Shown: one piece after another, positions 21,491-30,172 of the stretch
How positions within the stretch are numbered: the stretch's first letter is position 1
How the letters are laid out: the number at the start of each line of letters is the position of its first letter
Virus record (IMG/VR): IMGVR_UViG_3300000117_007448
Coordinates: 1 to 64,000 of that record
DNA: 64,000 nucleotides
Reading direction: 5' to 3' (one strand)
Origin: a virus
The notes under the pieces: model-generated
Databases searched by the model: none
Seen by the model: the letters and a program-made list of their open reading frames with translations, nothing else
What the model was told of the DNA's origin: nothing
Translations under genes and position numbers: made by a program

Positions 21491-22687
21491 TTAAGCCTTA
21501 TACTCGGCAGCTTCCTCTGAACCGCTTGTTGCTGAACCTTCAGTATAAGAATGTTTACCTGTTCCTGCTAATGCACCATCTTTAACAATAGTGTATTCAG
21601 TTCTTTGCTCTTCACCATCAAATAATTTTTCAAGTATTTCTCTCGTACCAGCTGCGTATCTAGCTTGAGCTGTGAGTGAGGTACCTGATGTATGAGGTGT
21701 CATACCATGATGAGGCATACTTCTCCAAGAATGGTCATTTGGTGCAGGTTGTGGGAACCAAACATCACCGGCATAACCAGCTAATTGACCTGATTCAAGT
21801 GCATCAACAATTGCTTGTCTATCACAAATCTTACCACGAGCCGTGTTTACTATGTATGCACCTTTTTTCATTTTTGAAATTAATTCTGCATTAAATAGAT
21901 TTTCGGTTTCAGGGTGTAGTGGGCAATTAATTGTTACAACATCTACCGTGGAAACTAAAGATTCGACATTATCATGATAAACTAAATTTAACTCTTCTTC
22001 TACTTCATCTGATAATTTATGCTTATCAAAATAATGCAATTCAACATCAAAAGCTTTTAGTTTTCTAAGTGCATCTAATCCAATACGACCAGCTGCAACT
22101 GTACCAACTTTCATACCCTCTAAATCATAAGACCTTGAAACTGCATCAGCAATGTTCCAACCACCTTCATTTACAATCTTATGTTGAGTATGATAATCTC
22201 TAACCAATGCAAGAACCATCATTACAATATGTTCTGCAACTGACCTTGAATTACAGTATGTTACTTCCATCACGTCCACGCCATTGTCCATGGCGGCCTG
22301 CAAGTCAACGTGATCTGAACCTATACCTGCTGTAATCGCCATTTTTAAGTTTGGTGCTGATTCCATTTTTTCTCTTGTGAGATAATATGGCCAGAATGGT
22401 TGAGATATAACAACATCTGCATCAACTAATTCTTTGTCTGCTGTACAACCTTCTCCATCTTTATCTGAGGTAACGACCAACTCATGGCCATTTGATTCTA
22501 AAAATTCTCTAAGACCCAATTCACCTGATACACAACCAAGTAATTCACCGGGATTAAAATCAATAGCTTTTGGTGATGGTAATGTTTGACCATCAGGATA
22601 TTTTTCAATTACTGGTAGATTTTCTATTGCATAATCTTTTGGCATACCACCAGTTGGATCGTCATATAAAATACATAAAACTTTCAT
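21491..22687 (-). CDS. fdh: NAD-dependent formate dehydrogenase
   Basis: 398 residues, matching the length (about 400) and the whole layout of the methylotroph enzyme. Visible are SQPFWPYYLT, the substrate-site Asn in TYCNSRSVAEH, the NAD motif VGTVAAGRIG, Asp in HYFDKH (which favours NAD over NADP), catalytic Arg in NTARGK, catalytic His in MTPHTSGTSL, and the family C-terminus GALAGTGKHSY. It oxidises formate to CO2 with NADH (EC 1.17.1.9), in the cytoplasm, without metal. It sits between nrdB and a lipoprotein gene. Base composition is phage-like, so it is not a very recent host copy. D-2-hydroxyacid dehydrogenases are relatives, but the extended FDH-specific segments make this call firm. 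Confidence 0.95.
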   Translation of the reverse strand: MKVLCILYDDPTGGMPKDYAIENLPVIEKYPDGQTLPSPKAIDFNPGELLGCVSGELGLREFLESNGHELVVTSDKDGEGCTADKELVDADVVISQPFWPYYLTREKMESAPNLKMAITAGIGSDHVDLQAAMDNGVDVMEVTYCNSRSVAEHIVMMVLALVRDYHTQHKIVNEGGWNIADAVSRSYDLEGMKVGTVAAGRIGLDALRKLKAFDVELHYFDKHKLSDEVEEELNLVYHDNVESLVSTVDVVTINCPLHPETENLFNAELISKMKKGAYIVNTARGKICDRQAIVDALESGQLAGYAGDVWFPQPAPNDHSWRSMPHHGMTPHTSGTSLTAQARYAAGTREILEKLFDGEEQRTEYTIVKDGALAGTGKHSYTEGSATSGSEEAAEYKA

Positions 22688-22708
22688 TAGTTTTCCTTTC
22701 TTATTGGT

Positions 22709-22915
22709 TTATTTTACAATACATAAATCTTTTGAGGCATCTAGAATATCTCTACCATCATAGAACCAAACATAACTTGTAATTAAAACACCATTGTCTG
22801 TTACATCACATTTTTTACCTAATGATATAGCCAAATGGCCTTTAAACATTTCTGGTACTGATGCACAACCAATTAAAAAAATTGGCATTAATAATAATAA
22901 TAATCTTTTAAACAT
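22709..22915 (-). CDS. small lipoprotein
   Basis: 68 residues from the ATG at 22915 (GAGG 7 nt before it). A lipoprotein signal with the lipobox LIGC is clear; the mature part has two more Cys (KKCDV, DLCIV). Not recognised. It may act in exclusion or envelope change. Confidence 0.75.
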   Translation of the reverse strand: MFKRLLLLLMPIFLIGCASVPEMFKGHLAISLGKKCDVTDNGVLITSYVWFYDGRDILDASKDLCIVK

Positions 22916-22919
22916 TTCA

Positions 22920-23714
22920 TTAGCCTCTTGTTGTATTTGCAAGGTCTTCCATCATCTCTTTTTGTTTTAGATCAAGACTTGCAAGTTTCTTTTCATATTC
23001 ACCGATAGGGTGATCATATACACCTCTAAAAAATTGAAGTTTTTTAAAAGCGGTAAATCTACCTCTTAAACCATCTTTAATTCTTTGCCATGGGCTTAAA
23101 CCATCACGAATATTTCCATAATAGTTTAAATATTCCAATGTACCATGGTGCTTGAAAAACAAGAAAGATGGGGGTACTTTTGTAACAGCATCATTGTTGT
23201 TTACCCAACGGTGATGATCGAAGCTAAGACTATTTACAAATCTTTTATTACCAACTCTAGGTGAACCAAAAGTGTATAGTGTTAATGATTTAAAAATGCC
23301 TTGTAATCTGGCGGCACAAATAGTGGCCATTGCGGCTCCTAAACTATGACCAGTTATAGTACAAACTTTACCTTTATGCTCATCAACATAAGTTTCAATT
23401 TGATCCCATAATTTTTCAAGTTCACCATAAAATCCATCATGAACTCTACCAGCAACCTGACTCTTTTGTTTCCATGCCTTTAAGTCAGCAACAACATCAC
23501 TTGCTACATCAGGTTCAGTACCTCTGAATACAAATGTTATCTCATTATCACTTGTGCAAACATAAGCTTGAGCACCATCGTGGTCAAGAAAGTCAACTGT
23601 TTTATAGTTCATTTCTTTCATAATTTGACTTTGTATATTAGTAGTCAAATCTTCATAAACGAGGCTAGATAATTCACAATATTTTAAATCGTTATATCTC
23701 AAATCGGTTTTCAT
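22920..23714 (-). CDS. class 3 lipase-like alpha/beta hydrolase
   Basis: 264 residues. Nucleophile elbow TGHSLGAAMA (about 121-130), Asp in NNNDAVTKVP and His in YDHPIGEY complete a lipase class 3 catalytic triad, with an oxyanion motif FVFRGTE before it. The family hydrolyses acylglycerols or phospholipids; such genes recur in marine T4-like phages. A part in host lipid use or lysis is possible. No signal peptide. Confidence 0.85.
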   Translation of the reverse strand: MKTDLRYNDLKYCELSSLVYEDLTTNIQSQIMKEMNYKTVDFLDHDGAQAYVCTSDNEITFVFRGTEPDVASDVVADLKAWKQKSQVAGRVHDGFYGELEKLWDQIETYVDEHKGKVCTITGHSLGAAMATICAARLQGIFKSLTLYTFGSPRVGNKRFVNSLSFDHHRWVNNNDAVTKVPPSFLFFKHHGTLEYLNYYGNIRDGLSPWQRIKDGLRGRFTAFKKLQFFRGVYDHPIGEYEKKLASLDLKQKEMMEDLANTTRG

Positions 23715-23721
23715 AATACTC

Positions 23722-24132
23722 CTAATTTAGTTTTTCAATTCTAACTTTTACATCATTAGTTTTATCTTTATAGTTCTGAACAGCAGCTTTGATGGCATCT
23801 TCAGCTAAAATTGAGCAATGTATTTTTACTGGTGGTAAACATAGTTCTTTTGCAATCTCAACATTCTTAATTGATTCTGCATCATCAATCGTTCTACCTT
23901 TTACCCATTCAGTCATTAAACTACTGCTTGCTATGGCTGAACCACAGCCATATGTTTTAAATTTTGCATCTGTAATGATACCATCATCATTTACTTTTAT
24001 TTGTAATTTCATTACATCACCACAGGCCGGTGCACCGACCATACCCGTACCAACATCTGAGTCATTCTTATTCATTGATCCTACATTTCTAGGATTTTCA
24101 TAATGATCTATAACTTTTTCGCTATATGCCAT
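23722..24132 (-). CDS. iscU: IscU-like Fe-S cluster scaffold
   Basis: 136 residues, typical length. The three cluster Cys and the Asp are present: GAPACGDVM (C37, D39), YGCGSAIASSS, and LPPVKIHCSILAEDAI. The LPPVK motif is the HscA binding site. It assembles Fe-S clusters with host IscS. Together with the A-type carrier at 604-1008 the phage encodes two steps of the ISC pathway. Confidence 0.95.
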   Translation of the reverse strand: MAYSEKVIDHYENPRNVGSMNKNDSDVGTGMVGAPACGDVMKLQIKVNDDGIITDAKFKTYGCGSAIASSSLMTEWVKGRTIDDAESIKNVEIAKELCLPPVKIHCSILAEDAIKAAVQNYKDKTNDVKVRIEKLN

Positions 24133-24274
24133 CTTCTTTCTCCCATTTTTCTTTTAAATAATGTCTATATTTTTGAGCATCTATATCGGTATTAAAAGGT
24201 CCACCAAAAACTTTGATGTAACCAATAACCCAGTAACCTGTTTTACCTTCTATAATTTCTAACCAGTCATACAT
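24122..24274 (-). CDS. small hypothetical protein
   Basis: 50 residues. TAATG overlap with the nrdA stop and 11-base overlap with iscU. The segment GYWVIGYIKVFGGPFNTDIDA resembles 'GPF-x-T' small phage proteins. Not recognised. Confidence 0.6.
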   Translation of the reverse strand: MYDWLEIIEGKTGYWVIGYIKVFGGPFNTDIDAQKYRHYLKEKWEKEDGI

Positions 24275-26295
24275 TAACCTTCACAAGCGGTACATTCATC
24301 TGATTCTGGCTGTTGGTTGAGGTGTATCATCAACTCACTATATCCTCCAATATATTCATTCTCCAGATAAATCTGTGGTACTGTTGTAACAGGTCGACCT
24401 GTTACTTCAGCTGCTGTTTTACCTAGTTCTTTAATATTAACAAAATCAAAAGTAATACCTCTTTCAGAAAACTCATCTTTAGTTTTTTGACACCAACCGC
24501 AAGTTAAAGTTCCATAAATGATTGCTTGTGTCCTTGTTTCACCTTCTGCGATTGCTTTTAAATCTAAACCTTTAATTACATCTCTTTCAACTTTTCTTGA
24601 TATTTTATCGGCTTTACCAATCTTTTCTGAACGACAATAGTAAAGAGTTTTAAGCCCTTGCTTCCATGCCATAAAATGTGTTGCGTGTAAATATTTTACA
24701 TTTACGTCCGGCCGAAAGAATAGGTTAACGGATTGAGCCTGGTCAATGTAATTTTGTCGGTCAGCTGCGTGCTCCACAACCCATCTTTGGTCAATTTCCA
24801 TACTCGTTTTGAAGATGTCCTTTTCCCGGTCATTGAGTAAATTAAGGTGTTGTACGGATCCATCGGTAGCGATAATGTTGCTCCAGATTTTCTGATAGTC
24901 AAGATCATTTTTTGCTCTTTCTGTAATTATTTTATCAAGAAATTTGTTTTTATGTAGATATGCACCAGATAAAGTATCTTGCCTATAAGCATTTGCACGA
25001 TATGGTTCTATACTAGGGCTTGTATTACCCATAATAATACTACTAGAAGCATTGGGAGCAATAGCCATAAGGTGAGAAAACCTACGGCCAGTACCAGCAG
25101 CATCAGGAGCTTCTCCTCTAATTTTACCGAGATCCAAATTTGCTTCATCTAATCCCCTCCTAATATGTCTAAAGATTTCCACGTTTCTTGACTTTGCAAG
25201 TGCGGATTCATAAGGTATTCCATGATCTTGTAAATGAGCATGGAAACCAAGAGCACCAATACCAATGCTACGTTCATTTATAGCACTATATTTTGCACGG
25301 TGTACAGCATCAGGACTATTATCAATAAAATACTGAAGCACATTATCTAGCATCTCCGCTACGTCTTTAAGAAAAAGAGTATTATCTTTCCATTTATCAA
25401 AATATTCTAGATTGAGTGAAGATAAACAACATACAGCTGTTCTTTCTTCGTTAGTAGGTAATATAATTTCTGAACAAAGATTTGATTGTCTAATACTTAA
25501 TCCTTTTTTCTTTTGAAACTCTGGCATTTCTCTATTACTCGTATCAATAAAATGTAAGTATGGTTCGCCAGTCATCATTCGTATTTCAAGTATTTTTTGC
25601 CATAACTTTTTAGCCGATATTTTTTCTTTTATTTCTCCCGAATGTGGATCTATTAGTTCCCATGTATCATCAAATTCTTCATCAACCATGGCATTTTCAA
25701 TAAGATTCATAAATTTATCGGTAATGTTAATACCATGATGCAAATTCATTGTTCTCATATTAGGATCGCCAGTTGGCTTTCTTATATCTAAAAACTGTAT
25801 AATATCAGGATGAGATACATCAAGATAAGCTGCATAAGAACCTCTGCGAGTTCTACCTTGTCTATATGCTAAACTTGAAGCATCATATGTTTTTAAGTGT
25901 GGCATTACACCAGTTGATTTATCATCGCTGGAACGTATTCCTAGACCAATCCCGACACCACCACCTAACATTGATAACCAGTTCACCTCGGAGAGAGTGT
26001 CAACCAAACCTTCTCTACTATCATGAAGATAAGGGAGGAAACAAGAAATAGGAAGGCCACGCTTACTACGACCAAAAGATAAGATAGGAGTAGAATAAGA
26101 CAACCAATGACTACTAGAATATTCATATAGACGTTGTGCATGAGCATCATCAGTTCCGAAAGCTTTTGATACATAAGCAAATCTCTCCTGTGGTGAAACT
26201 TCTTCCTCTTTCATGTAAGATTCTTTTAATCTTCTTAAACCTAGAGTATCGAATAGTTTATCTTTTTCTACATCTATTGAAATTTTGTGATTCAT
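24274..26295 (-). CDS. nrdA: ribonucleotide reductase class I alpha subunit with fused glutaredoxin
   Basis: About 673 residues from the ATG at 26295 (the in-frame ATG at 26334 overlaps thyX). Active-site motifs: PISCFLP, QSNLCSEI with the N-x-C-x-E site, AVCCLSSLNLEYF, and the radical Tyr pair in KTLYYCRS. There is no N-terminal ATP cone. After the core comes a complete glutaredoxin domain (about 95 residues: TCGWCQK, TVPQIYL, GGYSEL), and after that the redox-active tail CTACEG. So the reductant domain is spliced between the catalytic core and the shuttle cysteines. Confidence 0.93.
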   Translation of the reverse strand: MNHKISIDVEKDKLFDTLGLRRLKESYMKEEEVSPQERFAYVSKAFGTDDAHAQRLYEYSSSHWLSYSTPILSFGRSKRGLPISCFLPYLHDSREGLVDTLSEVNWLSMLGGGVGIGLGIRSSDDKSTGVMPHLKTYDASSLAYRQGRTRRGSYAAYLDVSHPDIIQFLDIRKPTGDPNMRTMNLHHGINITDKFMNLIENAMVDEEFDDTWELIDPHSGEIKEKISAKKLWQKILEIRMMTGEPYLHFIDTSNREMPEFQKKKGLSIRQSNLCSEIILPTNEERTAVCCLSSLNLEYFDKWKDNTLFLKDVAEMLDNVLQYFIDNSPDAVHRAKYSAINERSIGIGALGFHAHLQDHGIPYESALAKSRNVEIFRHIRRGLDEANLDLGKIRGEAPDAAGTGRRFSHLMAIAPNASSSIIMGNTSPSIEPYRANAYRQDTLSGAYLHKNKFLDKIITERAKNDLDYQKIWSNIIATDGSVQHLNLLNDREKDIFKTSMEIDQRWVVEHAADRQNYIDQAQSVNLFFRPDVNVKYLHATHFMAWKQGLKTLYYCRSEKIGKADKISRKVERDVIKGLDLKAIAEGETRTQAIIYGTLTCGWCQKTKDEFSERGITFDFVNIKELGKTAAEVTGRPVTTVPQIYLENEYIGGYSELMIHLNQQPESDECTACEG

Positions 26296-26311
26296 CAGTT
26301 TTGTTATCCTA

Positions 26312-26986
26312 TTAATATATTGCTTTAGTAACATTTGGAAAGTTATCTCCTATTATAGACCAGCATTGCTTTGCAATTTCCATATGCTCTTTTTGCGTGC
26401 CATTTGACATTCGCAATCCACAATAATGTATCCATGATCTTAAAGTTCCCGACATATAAAGTTTACTCATCATAAGACCTTCAGGTAAAATACATCTAGC
26501 TTGTTCTTTTGCCATACCCTTATCTACTAAATGTTTATAACTATCAATTGCGAACTCTTTAATTTTTTTCTGCCTTTGTTCAAAGACATATTGTAAATAA
26601 CTATGAGCTGGATTTTCTTCGTCCATCATAATACTATTTTGTCTATTTTTAGTATCTTGTAATCTTGATTCTCTTTGTGCAAATTCCAACTCTTTTGTTG
26701 GATCTGCGTATCTCTGACTAAACTCTTGAAAAGAAAATGATCTATGTCTCAATATTTGTCTTCCAATATCTCTTGTAGTGTTTATTTCTAACACAATATG
26801 CACCATCTCAAAAGGAGACCAATGTTTGTTATCAATTAAATATTTTATTAATTTGTCAGAACTTTCAAAATTATTTTGATTACTTGGATTAGATACTCTA
26901 GCCATATAGATTATTGCATCTTCTGGAGTTTTACCTTTCAAATCGCCAAAGAATGACGAAATGCCAACTAAATGTACATTTTTCAT
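26312..26986 (-). CDS. thyX: flavin-dependent thymidylate synthase
   Basis: 224 residues with the ThyX signature RHRSFSFQEFSQRY (RHRx7S) near residue 79 and the C-terminal helix SGTLRSWIHYCGLR. It makes dTMP from dUMP with CH2-THF and FAD (EC 2.1.1.148). It lies between primase and nrdA, as part of the nucleotide block. Confidence 0.95.
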   Translation of the reverse strand: MKNVHLVGISSFFGDLKGKTPEDAIIYMARVSNPSNQNNFESSDKLIKYLIDNKHWSPFEMVHIVLEINTTRDIGRQILRHRSFSFQEFSQRYADPTKELEFAQRESRLQDTKNRQNSIMMDEENPAHSYLQYVFEQRQKKIKEFAIDSYKHLVDKGMAKEQARCILPEGLMMSKLYMSGTLRSWIHYCGLRMSNGTQKEHMEIAKQCWSIIGDNFPNVTKAIY

Positions 26987-26987
26987 A

Positions 26988-28028
26988 TTATACTTTCTTC
27001 CAGAATGTTAATTTACTAAGAGCTCTTAAGCAACAAAACGTATTTGTACTTATAATCTTCTTGAGTTCGTTTTGCGTATATCCAGATAAAATCATCTCAT
27101 TTATATCTTTTTCTTTTATTGATTGCGGCCAAATAACAATGTGATGTCCACGCTTCACAGCATCATACATTAGTTTACATACCTCTACATTTCTTGGTTC
27201 ATTGTCAAAGATTAGTATTTTATCTTGTTTATCTACATTTGTCAAGTCCTCCGCAATAATTGATAAATTAGCATCGCCTGATGCAATACAATTGTCTAAG
27301 AACAACGAATCAAGAGGACCTTCAACAATATAAACTATATCATCTAAATCCACACGGTCAAGCCCATAAACTAATTTATTTTCAGATTTATTTGTTCTTA
27401 GTGTTACATATCTTAATCTACTATCACCTGATTCAAGAGCTCTTCCTGAGATCGCAAAAATCTCATCATTCTCATCATAGAATGGTATTACAAGCCTTGC
27501 ATCTGGTGTGAGTTTCATATCATTATCTGGCATCATACTCTGAACAAACATTTTATAATCAGGTGTAAACAATAATTTACTAAAATACTTGTTCGGTATT
27601 TTTCTTTGCTTTGCATATGACTTACAAAAGTGATTATCTGGTAAATCTGATAACCACTCACCATGTTCAAAGTTTTGTTTTTTTACTTTTCCAAATTTTG
27701 GTGGCTTGATATTTTCAAATTTCGGCTTCTGGTAATTTGAAAATCCCGACTCACCTGACTTATATCGCTCGAGTATGAACTCTTTGTATATCTCTGCATC
27801 AAACTGTTTAATGAAATTGCCAAGACTGAGGCTAGAGCCACAGTTATGACAACGGTAGAATAAATTATTTCCTTTAGAATAGACATAGCCCCTTGCTTTT
27901 AATAAATTTTTCTTACTATCACCACAAATTGGGCAAGAAAAATTCCACAAGTAGTCTTTCTTCTGTTTGAAGTTTCTTAATCTATGTGATAGTAAACGGA
28001 TGTATTTTGATTCAACTGATAATGACAT
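26988..28028 (-). CDS. 61: DNA primase (T4 gp61-like)
   Basis: 346 residues. Zinc finger CPICGD...CHNCGS near residues 32-62, then a Toprim domain with VEGPLDSLF and LIFDNEPR. It makes RNA primers with the gp41 helicase (48111-49520), which is encoded some 20 kb away. Confidence 0.9.
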   Translation of the reverse strand: MSLSVESKYIRLLSHRLRNFKQKKDYLWNFSCPICGDSKKNLLKARGYVYSKGNNLFYRCHNCGSSLSLGNFIKQFDAEIYKEFILERYKSGESGFSNYQKPKFENIKPPKFGKVKKQNFEHGEWLSDLPDNHFCKSYAKQRKIPNKYFSKLLFTPDYKMFVQSMMPDNDMKLTPDARLVIPFYDENDEIFAISGRALESGDSRLRYVTLRTNKSENKLVYGLDRVDLDDIVYIVEGPLDSLFLDNCIASGDANLSIIAEDLTNVDKQDKILIFDNEPRNVEVCKLMYDAVKRGHHIVIWPQSIKEKDINEMILSGYTQNELKKIISTNTFCCLRALSKLTFWKKV

Positions 28029-28053
28029 AGTTACTACTATATCATGTATAAAA

Positions 28054-28563
28054 CTATATTACAAGTGATAATATGGTGGATAAGTCTAGTTTACCCAAGA
28101 AAAATGAAGCCGTAACTGCTACACCTAAAACAAGCCATTTATATTTTTCTATTTCACCTACAGCTTTAGACCACCTACTTTTATCTATTTTTTTATGGTC
28201 TAATAAATCTTTTCTGAGAGAATCGAGTCTTAAATTAATAGATGATTCTATTTGATCTATTCTCTCATGTACAGATGTGATTTGAATAGGCACTTGGTCT
28301 ATTCTATCATGAACTTCTCTTGAAACTGAGGTAACTCTAGAATGTAATTCTTTTATGTCATTCTTTACATTACCTTTTTGCTTCTCATTTTGATCTAGCT
28401 TTTCTTCATGTAGTGATAACATTTGTAAAACATTGACGTTTAACTCCTGTATCTTATCAATGGATATGGATAGTTTTTCTAATAGTTTATTGGTTTGATT
28501 TATATCTCTTTTCAATAAACCAACATCAAGCTTTAGTTCTTGTATTTCTCTAGTGTCTGGCAT
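28054..28563 (-). CDS. coiled-coil protein with C-terminal membrane anchor
   Basis: 169 residues: long heptad-rich helix (about 5-135) and a hydrophobic segment near the C-terminus (WLVLGVAVTASFFLG). Topology as in tail-anchored or spanin-like rods; not recognised. Confidence 0.7.
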   Translation of the reverse strand: MPDTREIQELKLDVGLLKRDINQTNKLLEKLSISIDKIQELNVNVLQMLSLHEEKLDQNEKQKGNVKNDIKELHSRVTSVSREVHDRIDQVPIQITSVHERIDQIESSINLRLDSLRKDLLDHKKIDKSRWSKAVGEIEKYKWLVLGVAVTASFFLGKLDLSTILSLVI

Positions 28564-28790
28564 TACAAAATCGCTGAAATTGTTGCAATGGATTTCTCTA
28601 TTGTCCTTTGTAGTTCTTGTTTACGAAATAACTCATCAGATGTTTTAGTTATGGCATTAGAAGCTTCCAAGCCCTCTAAAAGGTCTTTATATTCAGATGG
28701 ACTAATATTACCATCTACATATTCTTTTTCTATTTCTTTAAATGCAATTTCAGCTTCTGTAAGAGTAATTGTATCTTCTTTCATCTTCAT
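28563..28790 (-). CDS. small acidic helical protein
   Basis: 75 residues from the ATG at 28790, which has AAGGA at the right distance. Helical, Glu-rich. Its stop abuts the coiled-coil gene (TAATG overlap). Not recognised. Confidence 0.65.
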   Translation of the reverse strand: MKMKEDTITLTEAEIAFKEIEKEYVDGNISPSEYKDLLEGLEASNAITKTSDELFRKQELQRTIEKSIATISAIL

Positions 28791-28797
28791 ATTTTCC

Positions 28798-28962
28798 TTA
28801 ACTGAGTTTAATTGGTGCAAATGCCCAAGCACCCGCAACTATTAAGAGTATGGTCAAAATAGCTATACCATATATCCAAAATTTAATTATTGGTCCCCAT
28901 TCTGCACTTCCTGATTGCTTTTTGGGATCTTTTTCCCAACTCAACCATTTTAGCCATTTCAT
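28798..28962 (-). CDS. 54-residue membrane protein
   Basis: A Trp/Lys-rich amphipathic N-terminus (MKWLKWLSWEKDPKK) followed by one membrane helix (about 26-50). ATGA overlap with the upstream lipoprotein gene. Not recognised; it is close to the spanin genes. Confidence 0.65.
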   Translation of the reverse strand: MKWLKWLSWEKDPKKQSGSAEWGPIIKFWIYGIAILTILLIVAGAWAFAPIKLS

Positions 28963-29366
28963 CTGGTTTTGCTCCCGATAACTCGTTGCATTTGTTCAGC
29001 AGCTGCTGAAATTTGTTTCAATTTTAATCTACAATAGGTATTTGAAACATTACCTCCGGTATCATATCGAGATTTAAAATCCAAAATTAAATTATGTAAA
29101 TCTACTAAAAGATTATGTGTATCTTCATTTCTTGGTATGTGCTGTGTATAATTAACAGCAAACATTGAACTATTATATAGTTGATCAACAAGTGCATAAT
29201 TAAAAACTCTAGCATCACAAAATGGTATTGAAATCTGTGATATAGTTTTAATTTGAGTAACACTCATATATTCATTATTATCATATTTTGATGTTCTATA
29301 AGCATCAATCACACTACAACCAGATAAGATTAATATTACACTAATTAACGCTATCGTCTTTTTCAT
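28959..29366 (-). CDS. lipoprotein of unknown function
   Basis: 135 residues with a clear lipoprotein signal (lipobox LSGC at about residue 17). The mature part is helical with two further Cys. It overlaps the o-spanin gene by 26 bases. Not recognised. Confidence 0.75.
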   Translation of the reverse strand: MKKTIALISVILILSGCSVIDAYRTSKYDNNEYMSVTQIKTISQISIPFCDARVFNYALVDQLYNSSMFAVNYTQHIPRNEDTHNLLVDLHNLILDFKSRYDTGGNVSNTYCRLKLKQISAAAEQMQRVIGSKTR

Positions 29367-29724
29367 AGTAACCCTTATACTTTAATATAATTATTCTTTG
29401 TGTATTAATAAAGTTTCTTATTTCAGCCATATTGATTGATAATTTTTCATAACCTTCATCTGTAAGGCCGAATAAAACTAAATCTTCATTTTTCTTTTTT
29501 AGTTTCTTCCAAACTTTATCAACATTATCTGGTGTAATTACAACCCATTCTATTTTTTCAGGTTGTAATGGTTTTGGTGACTCTATATTTAGTTTAATTC
29601 TTTCAACGGCCACCTCTTTTACTTCAATGGGTTGTACATCATCTTCCCAAAATTTAGGTAGTATTGAACACCCGTTAATGAAAAATAGGGATGTAAGAAG
29701 GATTAGCGATAGTTGGACATTCAC
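29341..29724 (-). CDS. outer-membrane spanin lipoprotein (Rz1-like)
   Basis: 127 residues, lipobox INGC, then a Pro-rich linker (ESPKPLQPEKIEW) and the LVLFGLTDEGYEKLSINMAEI segment that I recall from marine T4-like o-spanins. Its start overlaps the end of the i-spanin gene by 50 bases, a layout typical of spanin pairs. It would bridge to the i-spanin and fuse the membranes at lysis. Confidence 0.75.
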   Translation of the reverse strand: MNVQLSLILLTSLFFINGCSILPKFWEDDVQPIEVKEVAVERIKLNIESPKPLQPEKIEWVVITPDNVDKVWKKLKKKNEDLVLFGLTDEGYEKLSINMAEIRNFINTQRIIILKYKGYYEKDDSVN

Positions 29725-30172
29725 GATTTATTGTACTTTCTGTTTTTGCATTTCGTTCTTTTTCTGTGATAGTTGCACCTGAAGCTATTTCTAGGCATCT
29801 AAGTGCGTTTCTTGTGCCACGATTAATAAGTCTTTCCATTGCTCTAGGTTTTCTCATGGCTATTTTTCCAATATCTCTAGATTCACCTTTTGCATTTACA
29901 TTAAACTTATCAAAAAGATTTTTTACTTCATTTCTTTGTCTTTCTAATTCATCACTCACCTCTTGATTGATTTCTTTTATCATGTCAATATCATACATCA
30001 TCTGGTCAATTACATCATTTTGATTAGACAAGGATTCTTCTAGTATTTTATTATTTGATTCAGATGTGGCTAACTGTGCCTTGAGATTTGTAACATACCA
30101 AAGTCCACCTGCAATTATAATAACAATACCAAGATAACATAAAACTTTTATCACACTTAAAACATTAAACAT
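29675..30172 (-). CDS. inner-membrane spanin (Rz-like)
   Basis: 165 residues: an N-terminal membrane anchor (about 9-28), a long coiled coil (about 30-95), then a periplasmic part with RNALRCLEIASGA. Partner of the lipoprotein at 29341. The call rests on topology and gene overlap. Confidence 0.75.
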   Translation of the reverse strand: MFNVLSVIKVLCYLGIVIIIAGGLWYVTNLKAQLATSESNNKILEESLSNQNDVIDQMMYDIDMIKEINQEVSDELERQRNEVKNLFDKFNVNAKGESRDIGKIAMRKPRAMERLINRGTRNALRCLEIASGATITEKERNAKTESTINRECPTIANPSYIPIFH

